Positions 48,976-57,811 of a DNA stretch of 64,000 nt are shown in pieces (position 1 is the first letter of the stretch; every line of letters begins with the position of its first letter). This stretch comes from Candidatus Microthrix parvicella Bio17-1 (GTDB taxonomy: Bacteria; Actinomycetota; Acidimicrobiia; Acidimicrobiales; Microtrichaceae), in contig NZ_AMPG01000002.1 in NCBI RefSeq assembly GCF_000299415.1, positions 186,001 through 250,000 of the forward strand, read 5' to 3'. Position numbers and translations under genes: made by a program. The notes under the pieces were generated by a model, which did no database searches, was not told the DNA's origin, and saw nothing but the letters and a program-made list of their open reading frames with translations.

Positions 48976-50310
48976 CTAGACGACCACCATCGAATACAGG
49001 CGGTCCATCGTGTACACCCGGTTTCGCCAGGCGGACAGGGTGGAGGCGGCCAGGCTGACGAGCAGGATGCCCACCAGCACGTCGATCGCCACCCACAGCC
49101 GCGAGTCGACCGAGACGGCCACGCTGAGCTGGCGGTACCCGTTGACCGTGTAGGTCATCGGATCGAAGATGTGCAGGGCCTGGATCGGCCCGGCGGTGGT
49201 CTGCACCGGATAGATGCCGCCGGAGGAGACCAGCTGCAGCATCAGGAACGCCAGCGTGACGACCCGGCCGACCGCCTCACCGAATATGGCGTTGAACGCC
49301 TGGATCATGGCGATGAACGTGGCGGAGACGAGCACGGCGAAGAGCCACATGCCCACCGGGTGCGTCGGTCTGAGCCCGATGACGAGGACGACCCCATACA
49401 GGATCGAGGCCTGGATGAAACCGATCACCAAGGCGGGCCAGTACGACGTGAACACCGCACGCGCCAGCCCGACCCCCGCCTCGACCGGGCGTGAGCGAAG
49501 CGGGGTGAGGATCATCCAGACGATGATACCGCGACGAACAGCGACAGCGACATGAAGAACGGCGCGAAGCCGGTCCCGAAGGTGTCCGCCTCGTTGAGCG
49601 TCTTCTCCTTCAACAGCACCGGCGTGGTCAGCGCCGATGCCACCGAGTCGCGCTGGGCCTCGGTCCGGTTGGGCACCTTGCCCAGGACGGTGGAGAAGCC
49701 CTTGTCCAGCTTCTCTGCGCCAGCCGACAGCTCCTCGATGATCGCCGCAAACTCGGCCGCGCCGTCGACCAGCTCGTCGCTTCCGCCGGCGAGCTGGTCG
49801 ACGCCCTCGTCCAAGGTGGCGATGTCCTTGCGGAGTGCGTCCGCCTGAGCACGCACCTCACCGATCGCATCGGCATCACCCTGATCGACCAGGCCGGACA
49901 GCGTTGCATTGACCTCGTTCAGCCGCCCCGAGGCCGCCTGAAGCTGTGTGGCCACCTCCTGGGCCGGTGGCAGGTCGACCGCCTGCAGCTTGGCCACTGC
50001 GTCGTTGAGCTCTGCGGTGACTTCGGCGATCTTCGCTTGGTGAGGTTGTCCCCCCGTGAGGGACGCAACCGCTGCGCTGAAGTCCTCCGGGATCACGATG
50101 ACGAAGTAGTACTTGCCGCTTTCGAGGTCGGCCATCGCCGCCTTCTCGGTCTTCACCTTCGTCCACCCCACCGAACGGGTTCCAGAAGGTCCACAGGTAG
50201 AGGGCGCCGTACAGCAGCGGCATCTGGATGACGGTGACGATGGCCAGGCGGGGAAGGGAGAAGTGGAAGTAGCGGCGGGCGTCGCTTCCGAGGGAGAGAC
50301 CGGCGATCAT
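48976..50310 (-). pseudogene. YhgE/Pip-type membrane protein, with frameshifts and internal deletion
   Basis: The N-terminus (from ATG 50310, LPRLAIVTVIQMPLLYGALY) and the extracytoplasmic start WNPFG match YhgE/Pip exporters. The match then jumps to 'MADLESGKYYFVIVIPEDFS' in another frame, skipping about 60 expected residues. A coiled-coil region follows to 49530, where the frame shifts again before 'GIIVWMILTPLRSRPVEAG' and four C-terminal helices (49515-48976). The total is about 445 codons against 600 or more for the family. At least the 5' lesion involves missing sequence, so this is a decayed gene, not only a base-calling error. Confidence 0.75.
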
Positions 50311-51082
50311 TGGCTGGCCTCCTGGCCACTGGTGCTGTAGGTGGGAACGGCCGACATGTCGCTCAAGTCGACCACTTTGATGTTCCAATCGGCCGGGGGG
50401 CGGTTGGAACAGCCGACGATGATCGACTGCCCCTTGCCCAACTCCACCAGGCGGGCAGCACCTGGGACTGGTCGTCATCGCTGGTCACATCGTCGAGTCG
50501 GCCGACGACGAGGAGGGGCGGGCGCCCGATGTTGGCGAGGGAGATCTTCAACAGCAGCTGTTGAATCACCGGCAGGTTCTCGACGAAGTCGCCCAGCCGG
50601 GGCACGGGCACGTCGCCGAACGTGCCGGAGCACAGCGCCCTCAGGGCGGCGTCGTCAGCCTTGGGAACCCACTTGAAGAACGGCGAGTTCCAACGCAGGT
50701 ACTCGGTGACGATGCTGCGCACCATCACCGCCGGGTCGATGCCGTCGATCTCGTCGAGGCAACACACCGCCGAGTCCTTGAACGTGGCGCGTGGGTCGTT
50801 GGTGTGACCCATGATCATCAAGGTTCCTGCTGACAGGTGCCTGCGTCCGCTGAGGGCCAGCAGCAAGGCCGTGCGCGGCACGCTGGCCGGCGCCAGCAGC
50901 CTCGTCACGCCGCCGCTTTCCAAGTCGAGGTCGAGGGGACCAAACATGTGGCCCCGTTCCTCGGTCAGCGCGATCTGTGCCGCGGTGACCAGGGGCCCGG
51001 CCCCCGCTGCGGGGCCCGCGTCCACCGCCGCGTCGTCATCGTCCACTGCACGGTCCTTCTTGGGGTTCTCTGAATCGTTCAT
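50308..51082 (-). pseudogene. ABC-type ATPase partner of the YhgE protein, with a frameshift
   Basis: From ATG 51082 the product has an acidic N-terminus and an ABC-like nucleotide-binding domain with degenerate motifs: the Walker A loop is LLAPASVPRTALLLAL without GKS/T, and 'GRPPLLVVGRLDDV' takes the Walker B place. At about 50460 the frame shifts; the adjacent frame continues RLVELGKGQSIIVGCSNRPP and ends at 50308, overlapping the YhgE start (ATGA). Similar degenerate ATPases accompany YhgE proteins in actinobacteria. The shift lies at CCCGCC. Degenerate motifs suggest that it was not a normal ATPase even before the shift. Confidence 0.68.
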
Positions 51083-51099
51083 GCGGTGCGCGCAGCGCT

Positions 51100-52119
51100 T
51101 CAGATGCCCATGCCGGCGAGCAGCGCCTTGGTACCGTCGCCGCCCATAGCGTCCAGCTGGCTGGTCAGCATCGCCCGGGGCTCATTGGCCTCCTCGAGCG
51201 CCGACAGGTCAAACGACGTCCAGCTGAAGGCGTCGTAAGAGCGGAAGAAGAACTGCCCACGGCTCAGGTCGGCCATGTTGGTCCACACGGTGTACTCGGT
51301 GGGGGGACCGGCGTTACCGCTGTCGATGCCTTGAGACTTCATGCCTTCGCCGCCACCGGTCGCCGGGCTGGTCGAGAGGGCGCGGGGCCGGTCGAAGTTG
51401 TTCATGATGCGCGACAGGTTGTGCATCGCCTTGTCGGGGTCGGCGACCTTCTCGGTGAAGTTGGAGTAGAAGACCGCGCGGATGAAGCGCCCAACCGAGG
51501 TGCTCGACCCGGGCAGGGCGGCGGTGGCGATGCCGGAGTCCGGCTGCTTGACGTCGAACGAGCCGGACGCTGCCGAGCTCTGGTCGACGTTGGTGAGGTG
51601 CGTCCAGTTGCCCAGGTTGGTCAGGTGCCACGGGAAGGTGGGCCCGTTGGTCATCACGCCGAGCGGGTTGTCGTAAATCTCCTGTTCACCGTCGAGCCAC
51701 TCGATGACGATCGACGCGCCGGAGCGGTCGTGCACCGACGAGCACTGGCCGAGCACGAACGAACCCAGGTCCCAGGCCCCGAGCGCCTCGAGCGTGTTGG
51801 CGACCGCATCCTCCTTGCCGCCGACCGTCGGGTAGGCCAGCAGGCTGAACGTCACGCCTTCGCTGTTCATCCCCTCGCACACCTTCAGGTCATTCTGAGT
51901 GAGCGGCTGCTCCTTGGTCGGCATGCGAGCCGGGGCAGTCACGCCGAGGAAGCCGGACCTGGTGGTGTAATGCAGCGGCTTCGAGTCGGGAGCTTCGCTT
52001 TCAAACTCCATGCCCGCCGGAACGTAAGTCAGCGCCCAGGGCTCATCGACATCGAGTTCCAGCGTCCGCCCGAAGTAACGAGCGCCGGTGCTGTCGGTGT
52101 ATTGAAGGGAGGTGCACAT
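51100..52119 (-). CDS. Linear-amide C-N hydrolase (choloylglycine hydrolase / penicillin V acylase family)
   Basis: From ATG 52119 the protein starts Met-Cys-Thr-Ser. In this Ntn family Met is removed and Cys2 becomes the nucleophile. Other family residues are FGRTLELD (Arg/Asp positions), GMNSEGVTFSLLAYP, 'IVIEWLDGEQEIYDNPLGVMTNGP' with the catalytic Asn, and GRFIRAVFYSNF. The 339-aa length is normal. Members hydrolyse bile salts, penicillin V or N-acyl homoserine lactones; the substrate cannot be told. A longer frame to 52194 would hide Cys2 and is rejected. Confidence 0.9.
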   Translation of the reverse strand: MCTSLQYTDSTGARYFGRTLELDVDEPWALTYVPAGMEFESEAPDSKPLHYTTRSGFLGVTAPARMPTKEQPLTQNDLKVCEGMNSEGVTFSLLAYPTVGGKEDAVANTLEALGAWDLGSFVLGQCSSVHDRSGASIVIEWLDGEQEIYDNPLGVMTNGPTFPWHLTNLGNWTHLTNVDQSSAASGSFDVKQPDSGIATAALPGSSTSVGRFIRAVFYSNFTEKVADPDKAMHNLSRIMNNFDRPRALSTSPATGGGEGMKSQGIDSGNAGPPTEYTVWTNMADLSRGQFFFRSYDAFSWTSFDLSALEEANEPRAMLTSQLDAMGGDGTKALLAGMGI

Positions 52120-52257
52120 GGGTTGCCCTTCTGCGGGCAGAGAGCGGTCAAGCGACCGCGGCCCGACACCACAGCAAAGCCCGCCGACAGTCAACTGTAC
52201 TCTGTACGTTATTTTTGCATTTGTCGGTTCATTTCACGGTGAGGTGCAAGCCGGCAC
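52120..52257 (-). promoter_or_regulatory. AT-rich promoter region of the amide hydrolase gene
   Basis: An AT-rich patch at 52196-52235 contrasts with the surrounding GC content. On the minus strand it contains AAAAATAACGTACAGAGTAC and then TTGAC. Assignment of -35 and -10 is uncertain. Confidence 0.4.
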
Positions 52258-53376
52258 TCAGGTACGGACCTCGAAGAAATCCCAGATGACCCTGGTGGCG
52301 TCGATCTGAGTCGAAACGGGCCCGAGCAGCCCCTCATACGCGCCCATGCCCACGCTGCCGGGCCAGCTGTGCTCGCCGCCGTCGATCACGTACAGCTCGA
52401 CGTCCATGTCGTCCCTGCAGCCCGGCCAGACCTGCAGGCTGACACCCGGCCCCACCTCCTCGGCGGTCGACTCCTCGATCGGCTCGGCGTCGCACCCCGC
52501 TCGCTTCGCCCACGCGGCCGACGAGGCGAGTGCACCAGGGCGTTCGAGCATGAACGTCAGCCCGGCGGTGGTCTCGGGGCTCAGGCCCAGGTTGGCCGGG
52601 CCCTCCCCGATGCTGCCATCGAAGGGGATGAACCGGTCGCCGGTGCCGTGAAAGGACAGCACCGGCTTGGCGACGTCCGGCGCGCATCCCTTCGGGTCGT
52701 ACAGCCCGGAGACCGTCGCCAACACGGCGATACGGTCGGACAACTCGCAGGTGACAATCGACGCGAACACCCCGCCCACGGCGAAGCCGGTGGCCAGCAC
52801 CCGCTCGGGATCGATGCACGTGGTGGCCTCCACGTCATCGAGCACGTCCGCGACAAAGGCCACGTCGTCGGTCCAGCCGTCGGTGTCGACGTAGTTCCAG
52901 GTGAGCAACGCTCCGGCACCGTTGACCGGCTCGGGAGTGACGACGACGGCGCCCACTTCGTCAGCGAGCACCGACCCGTCGGCATCGGCCTTGGTGAACC
53001 CGCTGAACTCGGTTTCCATCTCGGCCGGGGAGTAGGCCGGGAAGTCGAGCACCAACGGCGCCGCATCCCCGGCCCCCCCACCATCTCCGTCTACATCGCC
53101 CGGTCCACCACGGGGGATGTAGCGGAGGTAGGAGCGCTCCCGGCCGCCGCTGGTGATCGTTACCATCGACTCGCCCGGTTCGGGTCGCTTGGCCTCGCAC
53201 CCGCCGGACGCCGCACCCGTCGTCGCTGCGCTGGTCGAAGTGGCACTCGCTGCGCTGCTCGTTGACGGAACGGAAGCTGGATTGGATGCTGCGCCGTCGC
53301 CGCCACCACAGCCCGCAAGAGTCAGCGCAATGGCGGCCATTCCGGTAACGATTCGGCCGCCGGCGAGGGGAGTCAT
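52258..53376 (-). CDS. LpqC/PHB-depolymerase-like lipoprotein lacking the nucleophile serine
   Basis: The 372-aa protein has a lipoprotein signal (MAAIALTLAGC, Cys23), a Ser/Ala/Thr-rich linker and an alpha/beta-hydrolase domain of the LpqC/feruloyl-esterase type: strand PLVLDFPAY, the elbow RVLATGFAVGGVFA, Asp in SFHGTGDRFIPF and His in GGEHSWPGS. The elbow position normally occupied by Ser (G-x-S-x-G) is Ala199. Six or more cysteines suggest disulfides outside the cell. It is either a pseudoenzyme or uses another residue. Confidence 0.78.
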   Translation of the reverse strand: MTPLAGGRIVTGMAAIALTLAGCGGGDGAASNPASVPSTSSAASATSTSAATTGAASGGCEAKRPEPGESMVTITSGGRERSYLRYIPRGGPGDVDGDGGGAGDAAPLVLDFPAYSPAEMETEFSGFTKADADGSVLADEVGAVVVTPEPVNGAGALLTWNYVDTDGWTDDVAFVADVLDDVEATTCIDPERVLATGFAVGGVFASIVTCELSDRIAVLATVSGLYDPKGCAPDVAKPVLSFHGTGDRFIPFDGSIGEGPANLGLSPETTAGLTFMLERPGALASSAAWAKRAGCDAEPIEESTAEEVGPGVSLQVWPGCRDDMDVELYVIDGGEHSWPGSVGMGAYEGLLGPVSTQIDATRVIWDFFEVRT

Positions 53377-53825
53377 GAGAGACGACCGTACTCCCAGGTC
53401 AGAAGCTTCTCAGAGGCGCCCAGGGCGTCGAAGGTGCTGGTCGGCCCCACCCGCCCCGCTCATTCATTCTGAGAAACCTGTTCGATGACGGAACAGGCAC
53501 TGCTCAGAGAGAACAGCGCCTGCGAAATGAGAACGGGTCGTGAAACCCCATGGCTCCCCTCCTCCGCGCCGACCCGCTCCACCACACTGATACGTGGGAA
53601 ACGAGCGCAAGGACACACGCGGGACCGACGCCGAGGGGCGCTTACCGGTGGACGCGCTCGGGCGAGGAGCTCGGCGCAACCCTTGACGACGTGGAACGCC
53701 GGGCGATCAGGTGGCTGAGCCGAACAGCCACCCCTGACCCCCACGCTTGACCGCCACCGCCGCAACAACCACAGCACGCCTCGCCCGACAGGCTCGACCC
53801 ACCGCACTCCCAGACGCGGCCGACG
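53377..53825. other. Gap with one possible small ORF
   Basis: No recognised gene. A 66-codon plus-strand frame (53550-53750) ends in a plausible amphipathic stretch (TLDDVERRAIRWLSRT) but has no family or clear ribosome site. ACCTGTTCGATGACGGAACAGG (53478-53499) is an imperfect dyad. Confidence 0.3.
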
Positions 53826-54113
53826 CTAGCTCCGAGCGGCGACCAGCTCGACGCCATACCGACTGAGTACCCGGTCGGCGGTGACCAATGCCGGCACGTC
53901 CAACTGCGCCTGAGCGACGAGCATGCGCGCGAACGGATCACGATGGTGCATCGACAGTTGTCCGAGCGCAACCTTGATTCCCAGTTCCCACGGCGTGACC
54001 GCAGAGAAGAACACCTCGGAGGCCTGCTCCAGCTTGGAACGACACTCAGGCCCCATCTCGTTGTTCCTCTCGAGCCACCACAGGGCGACGTGGCTGTCGA
54101 CCAGCAGCCTCAC
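53826..54113 (-). pseudogene. PIN-domain toxin (VapC-like) with internal deletion
   Basis: GTG at 54113 starts RLLVDSHVALWWLERN (first acidic residue Asp6), followed by VFFSAVTPWELGIKVALGQL. The protein then goes directly to 'HHRDPFARMLVAQAQLDVPA' and a final LVTADRVLSRYGVEL. Family members have about 30 more residues between these blocks, including the ELPI-type strand and helix that precede HHRDPFDR. The 95-aa length against about 127 supports an in-frame internal loss. The end of a probable antitoxin (KQVVARFDESAESPLL) lies directly upstream in a GTGA overlap, its 5' part missing. Confidence 0.72.
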
Positions 54114-54170
54114 AGCAACGGAGACTCGGCGGACTCGTCGAAGCGTGCGACTACCTGCTTCGGCCTAGCG
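54110..54170 (-). pseudogene. 3' remnant of the PIN toxin's antitoxin
   Basis: About 18 codons (RPKQVVARFDESAESPLL) end with TGA overlapping the toxin start, as antitoxin-toxin pairs do. A stop lies in the frame immediately upstream, so the 5' part has been lost or mutated. Confidence 0.45.
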
Positions 54171-54270
54171 AGTCAGCTCGGATAAGCGACTCTTCGCCTC
54201 GTGCGTGTTCCGACAAGGGCCCACATGGGCAGAGCTTAGCTAAGCCTTAGCTCAGCCCGGACTGTCGGCA

Positions 54271-54425
54271 TCAGCGCGACGGCGAGGGACGCTCGGTAAC
54301 CATGCCGACCAGGCCGCGGAGAACCAGCGCCAAGCCGGGCACCAGCAGCCACAGACCGAGCACAAACCCGTTGGCGACCAACATGATCCCGACGCCGAGG
54401 ACCAACGGCCACAGCGACGATTCCA
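54271..54425 (-). pseudogene. C-terminal fragment of a small membrane protein
   Basis: The last 50 codons of a minus-strand frame read as two hydrophobic helices (LWPLVLGVGIMLVANGFVLG and WLLVPGLALVLRGLVGMV) and a short basic tail. This resembles the small subunit-IV-like proteins near cytochrome oxidase genes, but the match is weak. The upstream part of the frame is the antisense of qcrC, so the 5' end is missing at the same point (near 54425) where qcrC begins. Confidence 0.5.
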
Positions 54426-54426
54426 C

Positions 54427-54957
54427 CGCCCCGCTCCCCCCGGGCTCGGCCCCGCCGCCGACCCCGCCGCCGACCTCGACGCGCTCGTCGCCTACGTTGG
54501 CAGCCTGGTCGGGCCCGGCGGTCCCGGGCCGGCGATCCCCGAGGTCGACGTCGCCGACCCGGACCTGGCGCTGGGCGGCGAGTTGTACCGGGCCAACTGT
54601 GCGGCATGCCACAACGCCTCCGGTTCGGGTGGCGCGCTCAGCCAGGGCCGGGCTGCACCGACGCTGTGGAACGCAACGGCGACCCAACTGGTCGAGGCGA
54701 TGCGCACCGGGCCCGGACAGATGCCGGTGTTCGGCCCCGACACGCTCTCCCGCTCGGAGGCGGACAACATCGCCGCCTATGCCCTCACGCTGAGCAACCG
54801 CGAGGGCCGGGGCGGCTTCGACCTGGGGGCGATCGGGCCGGTGCCCGAGGGGTTCGTCGCCTGGGTGGCGCTGACCACGGTGCTCTTCGGCGTCATGCGC
54901 TGGATCACCCGCCGGCCCAAGCCCGCCAACTCCGACGACGATCGGGGCAAGCGGTGA
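54427..54957 (+). pseudogene. qcrC: Cytochrome c subunit of the bc1 complex, N-terminal heme domain missing
   Basis: From about 54427 the frame matches the C-terminal part of actinobacterial diheme QcrC: LDALVAYVGSLVGPGGPGP, then the second heme domain with CAACH, MPVFG (axial Met) and IAAYALTL, and a C-terminal transmembrane helix. The signal/transmembrane start and the first heme domain are absent; upstream sequence is an antisense membrane-protein fragment. No good start codon exists before the heme. It overlaps qcrA (GTGA). Unless another copy exists, the bc1-aa3 branch would lack a cytochrome c domain, so an assembly join near 54425 must also be considered. Confidence 0.78.
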
Positions 54958-55910
54958 GCGGCCACTCCGACGACAGCGAGACGAAGACCGGCGACGACCG
55001 GGGGGCCGACAGCGACGGGCCGATCGATCCGGCGCTCGTTCCCCGGGCCGAGGACGCCCACCTGATCATCGGCGGCCGGGTCACCGTGCCGGTCCTGGCC
55101 TTCGCGGTGGCGATCCTCGCCTCGATTGCGCTGGCCTGGGTGTACGCCATCGGGGGCCAACCACAGGCGGAGGGCATCTTCCTGGCGCTGGCGTTGGCCG
55201 GCATCGGCATCGGCCTGGTGTCGTGGGCGCACCGCTTCCTTCCCGCCGAGGAGGTCGAGGAGCACCGGGCGCCGCTCGCCTCGCCGGCGGCGGAGCTCGA
55301 GGCCCTGGAGGACGACCTGGACCTCGCCGACGAGGAGGTGGGCCGCCGCAAGATCCTGGTGCGCATGCTCGGCGGCGTCGCTGCCGCATTCGGCGTCGCC
55401 GTGCTGTTTCCCCTCCGGTCACTGGGCCCGCGTCCGGGTCAAGGGCTGACCACCACGCCGATGGGCAAGGGCGTGCGCCTGGTAACGCCCGAAGGTTCGC
55501 CGGTGAAGCCCGGCGACATCGCCACGTCGGGCGTGCTGACCGTCATGCCCGAGGGCCACCTCGACGATGCCAACTCCCCCACCCTGCTGATCCGCCTGAC
55601 CGCCCAGCAGTTCGGCCCCCAGACCAGCCGCGAGGGCTACGGGTTGGGCACCCTGGTGGCGTTCTCCAAGATCTGCACCCACGCCGGTTGCCTGGTCGGA
55701 CTGTACGAGTCCAACCAGGGCCTGCTGTTCTGCCCCTGCCACCAGAGCACGTTCGACGTCACCAAGGGATGCAAAGTGATCTTCGGTCCGGCCCCCCGGG
55801 ACCTGCCCCAGTTGCCGATCGGCATGGACGACGACGGATATCTCGTGGCCGAAGGCGATTTCGAACGGCCGGTCGGGCCCGGCTTCTGGACCCAGGACCG
55901 CGACTCGTGA
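54954..55910 (+). CDS. qcrA: Rieske iron-sulfur subunit of the bc1 complex
   Basis: GTG at 54954 gives a 318-aa actinobacterial-type Rieske protein with three transmembrane helices (about 43-65, 72-92, 135-155) before the soluble domain. The 2Fe-2S ligands are in CTHAGCLVG and CPCHQSTFD. It accepts electrons from menaquinol and passes them to the QcrC cytochrome. Stop-start overlaps on both sides make it part of the qcrC-qcrA-qcrB operon. It appears complete. Confidence 0.93.
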   Translation: MSGHSDDSETKTGDDRGADSDGPIDPALVPRAEDAHLIIGGRVTVPVLAFAVAILASIALAWVYAIGGQPQAEGIFLALALAGIGIGLVSWAHRFLPAEEVEEHRAPLASPAAELEALEDDLDLADEEVGRRKILVRMLGGVAAAFGVAVLFPLRSLGPRPGQGLTTTPMGKGVRLVTPEGSPVKPGDIATSGVLTVMPEGHLDDANSPTLLIRLTAQQFGPQTSREGYGLGTLVAFSKICTHAGCLVGLYESNQGLLFCPCHQSTFDVTKGCKVIFGPAPRDLPQLPIGMDDDGYLVAEGDFERPVGPGFWTQDRDS

Positions 55911-57256
55911 GCGCCCCCAAGCCGGTGCTCACCGTGCGGCTGCTCACCTGGTTCGACGAGCGGCTCGGCGGGGCGAAGTACACCAGGAAGCTGCTCGACA
56001 AGGTGTTCCCCGACCACTGGTCGTTCCTCTTCGGCGAAGTGGCGCTCTACAGCTTCGTCGTGCTGTTGCTCACCGGAACGTGGCTGTCGTTCTTCTACGA
56101 GCCGTCGTTTCAGAGCGTCGTGTACAACGGCAGCTTCGAGAAGCTGCAGGGCGTCGAGATGTCGGCGGCGTACAGGTCGGCGATCTCGCTCAGCTTCGAC
56201 GTGCGAGCCGGCCTGGTGATGCGCCAGATCCACCACTGGGCGGCGCTGATCTTCGTGGCGGCGATCGTCGTGCACATGGCCCGCATCTTCTTCACCGGCG
56301 CCTTCCGCAAGCCCCGTGAGATCAACTGGGTGGTCGGCGTCACCATGCTGCTGCTGGGCATGGTGAACGGATTCGCCGGCTATTCGCTGCTCGACGACCA
56401 GCTGTCGGCGGTCGGGCTGCGCATCGCCAACTCGATGATCCTGTCCATCCCGGTCGGCGGCACCTGGCTGTCGTCGCTGGCGTTCGGGGGCCCCTACCCG
56501 GGACCCGACACCCTGCAGCGCCTGTTCGTCGCCCACGTGCTGTTGGTGCCGGCTCTGCTCACCGGGCTGATCGGCGTGCACCTGGCGCTGCTGATCCGGT
56601 CCAAACACACCCACTTCCCGGGCAAACGGGAGCGCGAGGACAACGTGGTCGGCCAGCGCCTATGGCCCACCTACGCTGCCAAGGCGATCGGGCTGTTCTT
56701 CCTCACCGCCGCCCTCCTCGCACTGCTGGGCGGCGTCGCACAGATCAACGCCATCTGGAACTACGGGCCCTTCCGGGTGGCCAACGTGTCGTCGGCCTCC
56801 CAGCCCGACTGGTACATGGGCTGGCCGGACGGGGCGCTGAGGCTGTTCCCCAACTGGGAGATCCGCCTCGGCGGCTACACGGTGGCCAACGTGTTCTTCC
56901 CCGGGGTGCTGCTCATTGGCGCAGTGTTCACGCTGATCTACCTGTGGCCGTGGATCGAGGCGCGCAAGTTCGGCGACGACGAGACGCACAACGTGCTCGA
57001 GCGGCCCCGCGACAACCCGCTGCGCACCGGCATCGGCGTGGGAGGGCTGACGTTCCTCGGGGTGCTGCTGGTCGCCGGCAGCTCCGACGTCATCTCGATC
57101 ACGTTCGGGCTGTCGGTGAACGCCGTGATCTGGACCCTGAGGGTCCTGTTGTTTGTCCTGCCGCCGATCACCGGGCGTATCGCGGTCCAGCTGTGCCGGG
57201 AACTGCAGGCACGGGACCGGGCCGAAGCGCCGGTCGAGAGCGACTCAGCCCGCTGA
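55907..57256 (+). CDS. qcrB: Cytochrome b subunit of the bc1 complex
   Basis: GTG at 55907 (GTGA overlap) gives 449 residues with eight or more hydrophobic helices. Heme b ligands appear as pairs of histidines in the second and fourth helices (RQIHHWAALIFVAAIVVHM; FVAHVLLVP and GVHLALL). The quinol site PEWY-type segment reads QPDWYMGW, as in actinobacterial QcrB. The end at 57256 looks natural. Downstream is a clipped whiB on the other strand. Confidence 0.94.
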   Translation: MSAPKPVLTVRLLTWFDERLGGAKYTRKLLDKVFPDHWSFLFGEVALYSFVVLLLTGTWLSFFYEPSFQSVVYNGSFEKLQGVEMSAAYRSAISLSFDVRAGLVMRQIHHWAALIFVAAIVVHMARIFFTGAFRKPREINWVVGVTMLLLGMVNGFAGYSLLDDQLSAVGLRIANSMILSIPVGGTWLSSLAFGGPYPGPDTLQRLFVAHVLLVPALLTGLIGVHLALLIRSKHTHFPGKREREDNVVGQRLWPTYAAKAIGLFFLTAALLALLGGVAQINAIWNYGPFRVANVSSASQPDWYMGWPDGALRLFPNWEIRLGGYTVANVFFPGVLLIGAVFTLIYLWPWIEARKFGDDETHNVLERPRDNPLRTGIGVGGLTFLGVLLVAGSSDVISITFGLSVNAVIWTLRVLLFVLPPITGRIAVQLCRELQARDRAEAPVESDSAR

Positions 57257-57473
57257 GGCGAGGGCCGCCCCAGACGCCCTCCTTCTCGCGCACGGAGATG
57301 GCGAACTCCGGGCAATCCTGGCGCACGGGACACTCGGCACACACCGCCTTCGCCCGTCCGGACTCCTCCTCGGTGGGAGGGTAGAAGATGCTCGATTCGA
57401 GACCTGCGCACGAACGTTGGCCTCCGCCCTTGGCGCACTTGGCTAGTGGGCCGGCAACATCGGCAGTTGGCAC
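57168..57473 (-). pseudogene. Truncated WhiB-like protein
   Basis: The central part is a WhiB iron-sulfur domain: SCAGLESSIFYPP, AVCAECPVRQDCPEF and VREKEGVWGG, with all four cysteines. After VWGG the expected basic C-terminal DNA-binding tail is missing. The frame runs instead through the antisense end of qcrB. The N-terminus (to 57473) is also unlike the complete paralogue at 58131-58382, which is near identical over the shared core. It is a duplicated fragment joined to the qcrB 3' end. Confidence 0.75.
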
Positions 57474-57597
57474 CTGGCCAGCGTTGGGGGGCTACGAGCA
57501 TCTCTGGCTGGCTGCGGACTCGTTGGAGGCCACCTCGCTCCCCTCCCGGGGGCACGTCTTCGACGGCGACGGCAACCGGGTGAAACTCAACGGCTCA
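57446..57597 (+). pseudogene. Sulfatase gene fragment
   Basis: In shifting frames this stretch reads 'WHLAS' and then GGYEHLWLAADSLEATSLP and RGHVFDGDGN, nearly identical to GGYEDLWLAADSLEATSLP and RGHVFDGDGN of the intact sulfatase at 43571. About 150 bp are retained, without start, active site or end. The 30 residues separating WHLAS and GGYE in the full gene are missing. Confidence 0.8.
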
Positions 57598-57732
57598 TCG
57601 AATTGCGTCGGGCGCTCGCCGCCCAGCCGGCCGACGAGGTCCGACCTCTCACCACCTTCAAGGGTGCGATGCCTCCGAAGGTACCCGCTCGATTTCGCGA
57701 ACCTGTTCGGAAATCGAACCTATACTTCGGAT

Positions 57733-57754
57733 TCAGAATCGATTCCGATTTACG
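57733..57754. promoter_or_regulatory. Possible operator of the HxlR regulator
   Basis: TCGGATTCAGAATCGATTCCGA has matching outer arms (TCGGA/TCCGA) and lies in an AT-rich patch 58 bp upstream of the hxlR-type gene. HxlR proteins bind such dyads; assignment is tentative. Confidence 0.4.
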
Positions 57755-57811
57755 ACACCCACCACGGCCTCGGACCCACTCCTGCCGTGGTAGCCGTCCA
57801 GGAGGCCAGAC

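Larger units (their letters stand above)
57257..57811. other. Patchwork stretch between qcrB and the HxlR gene
   Basis: Contains the clipped whiB, the sulfatase scrap and, from 57600, a plus-strand frame of about 75 codons (ELRRALAAQPADEVRPL...) of no known family. Near 57733-57754 the dyad TCGGATTCAGAATCGATTCCGA may be the HxlR operator. Confidence 0.5.

Noticed and set aside
47537-48979. 480-codon frame antisense to glutamate decarboxylase
   Set aside because: A by-product of high GC; the opposite strand encodes a full-length conserved enzyme with all motifs.
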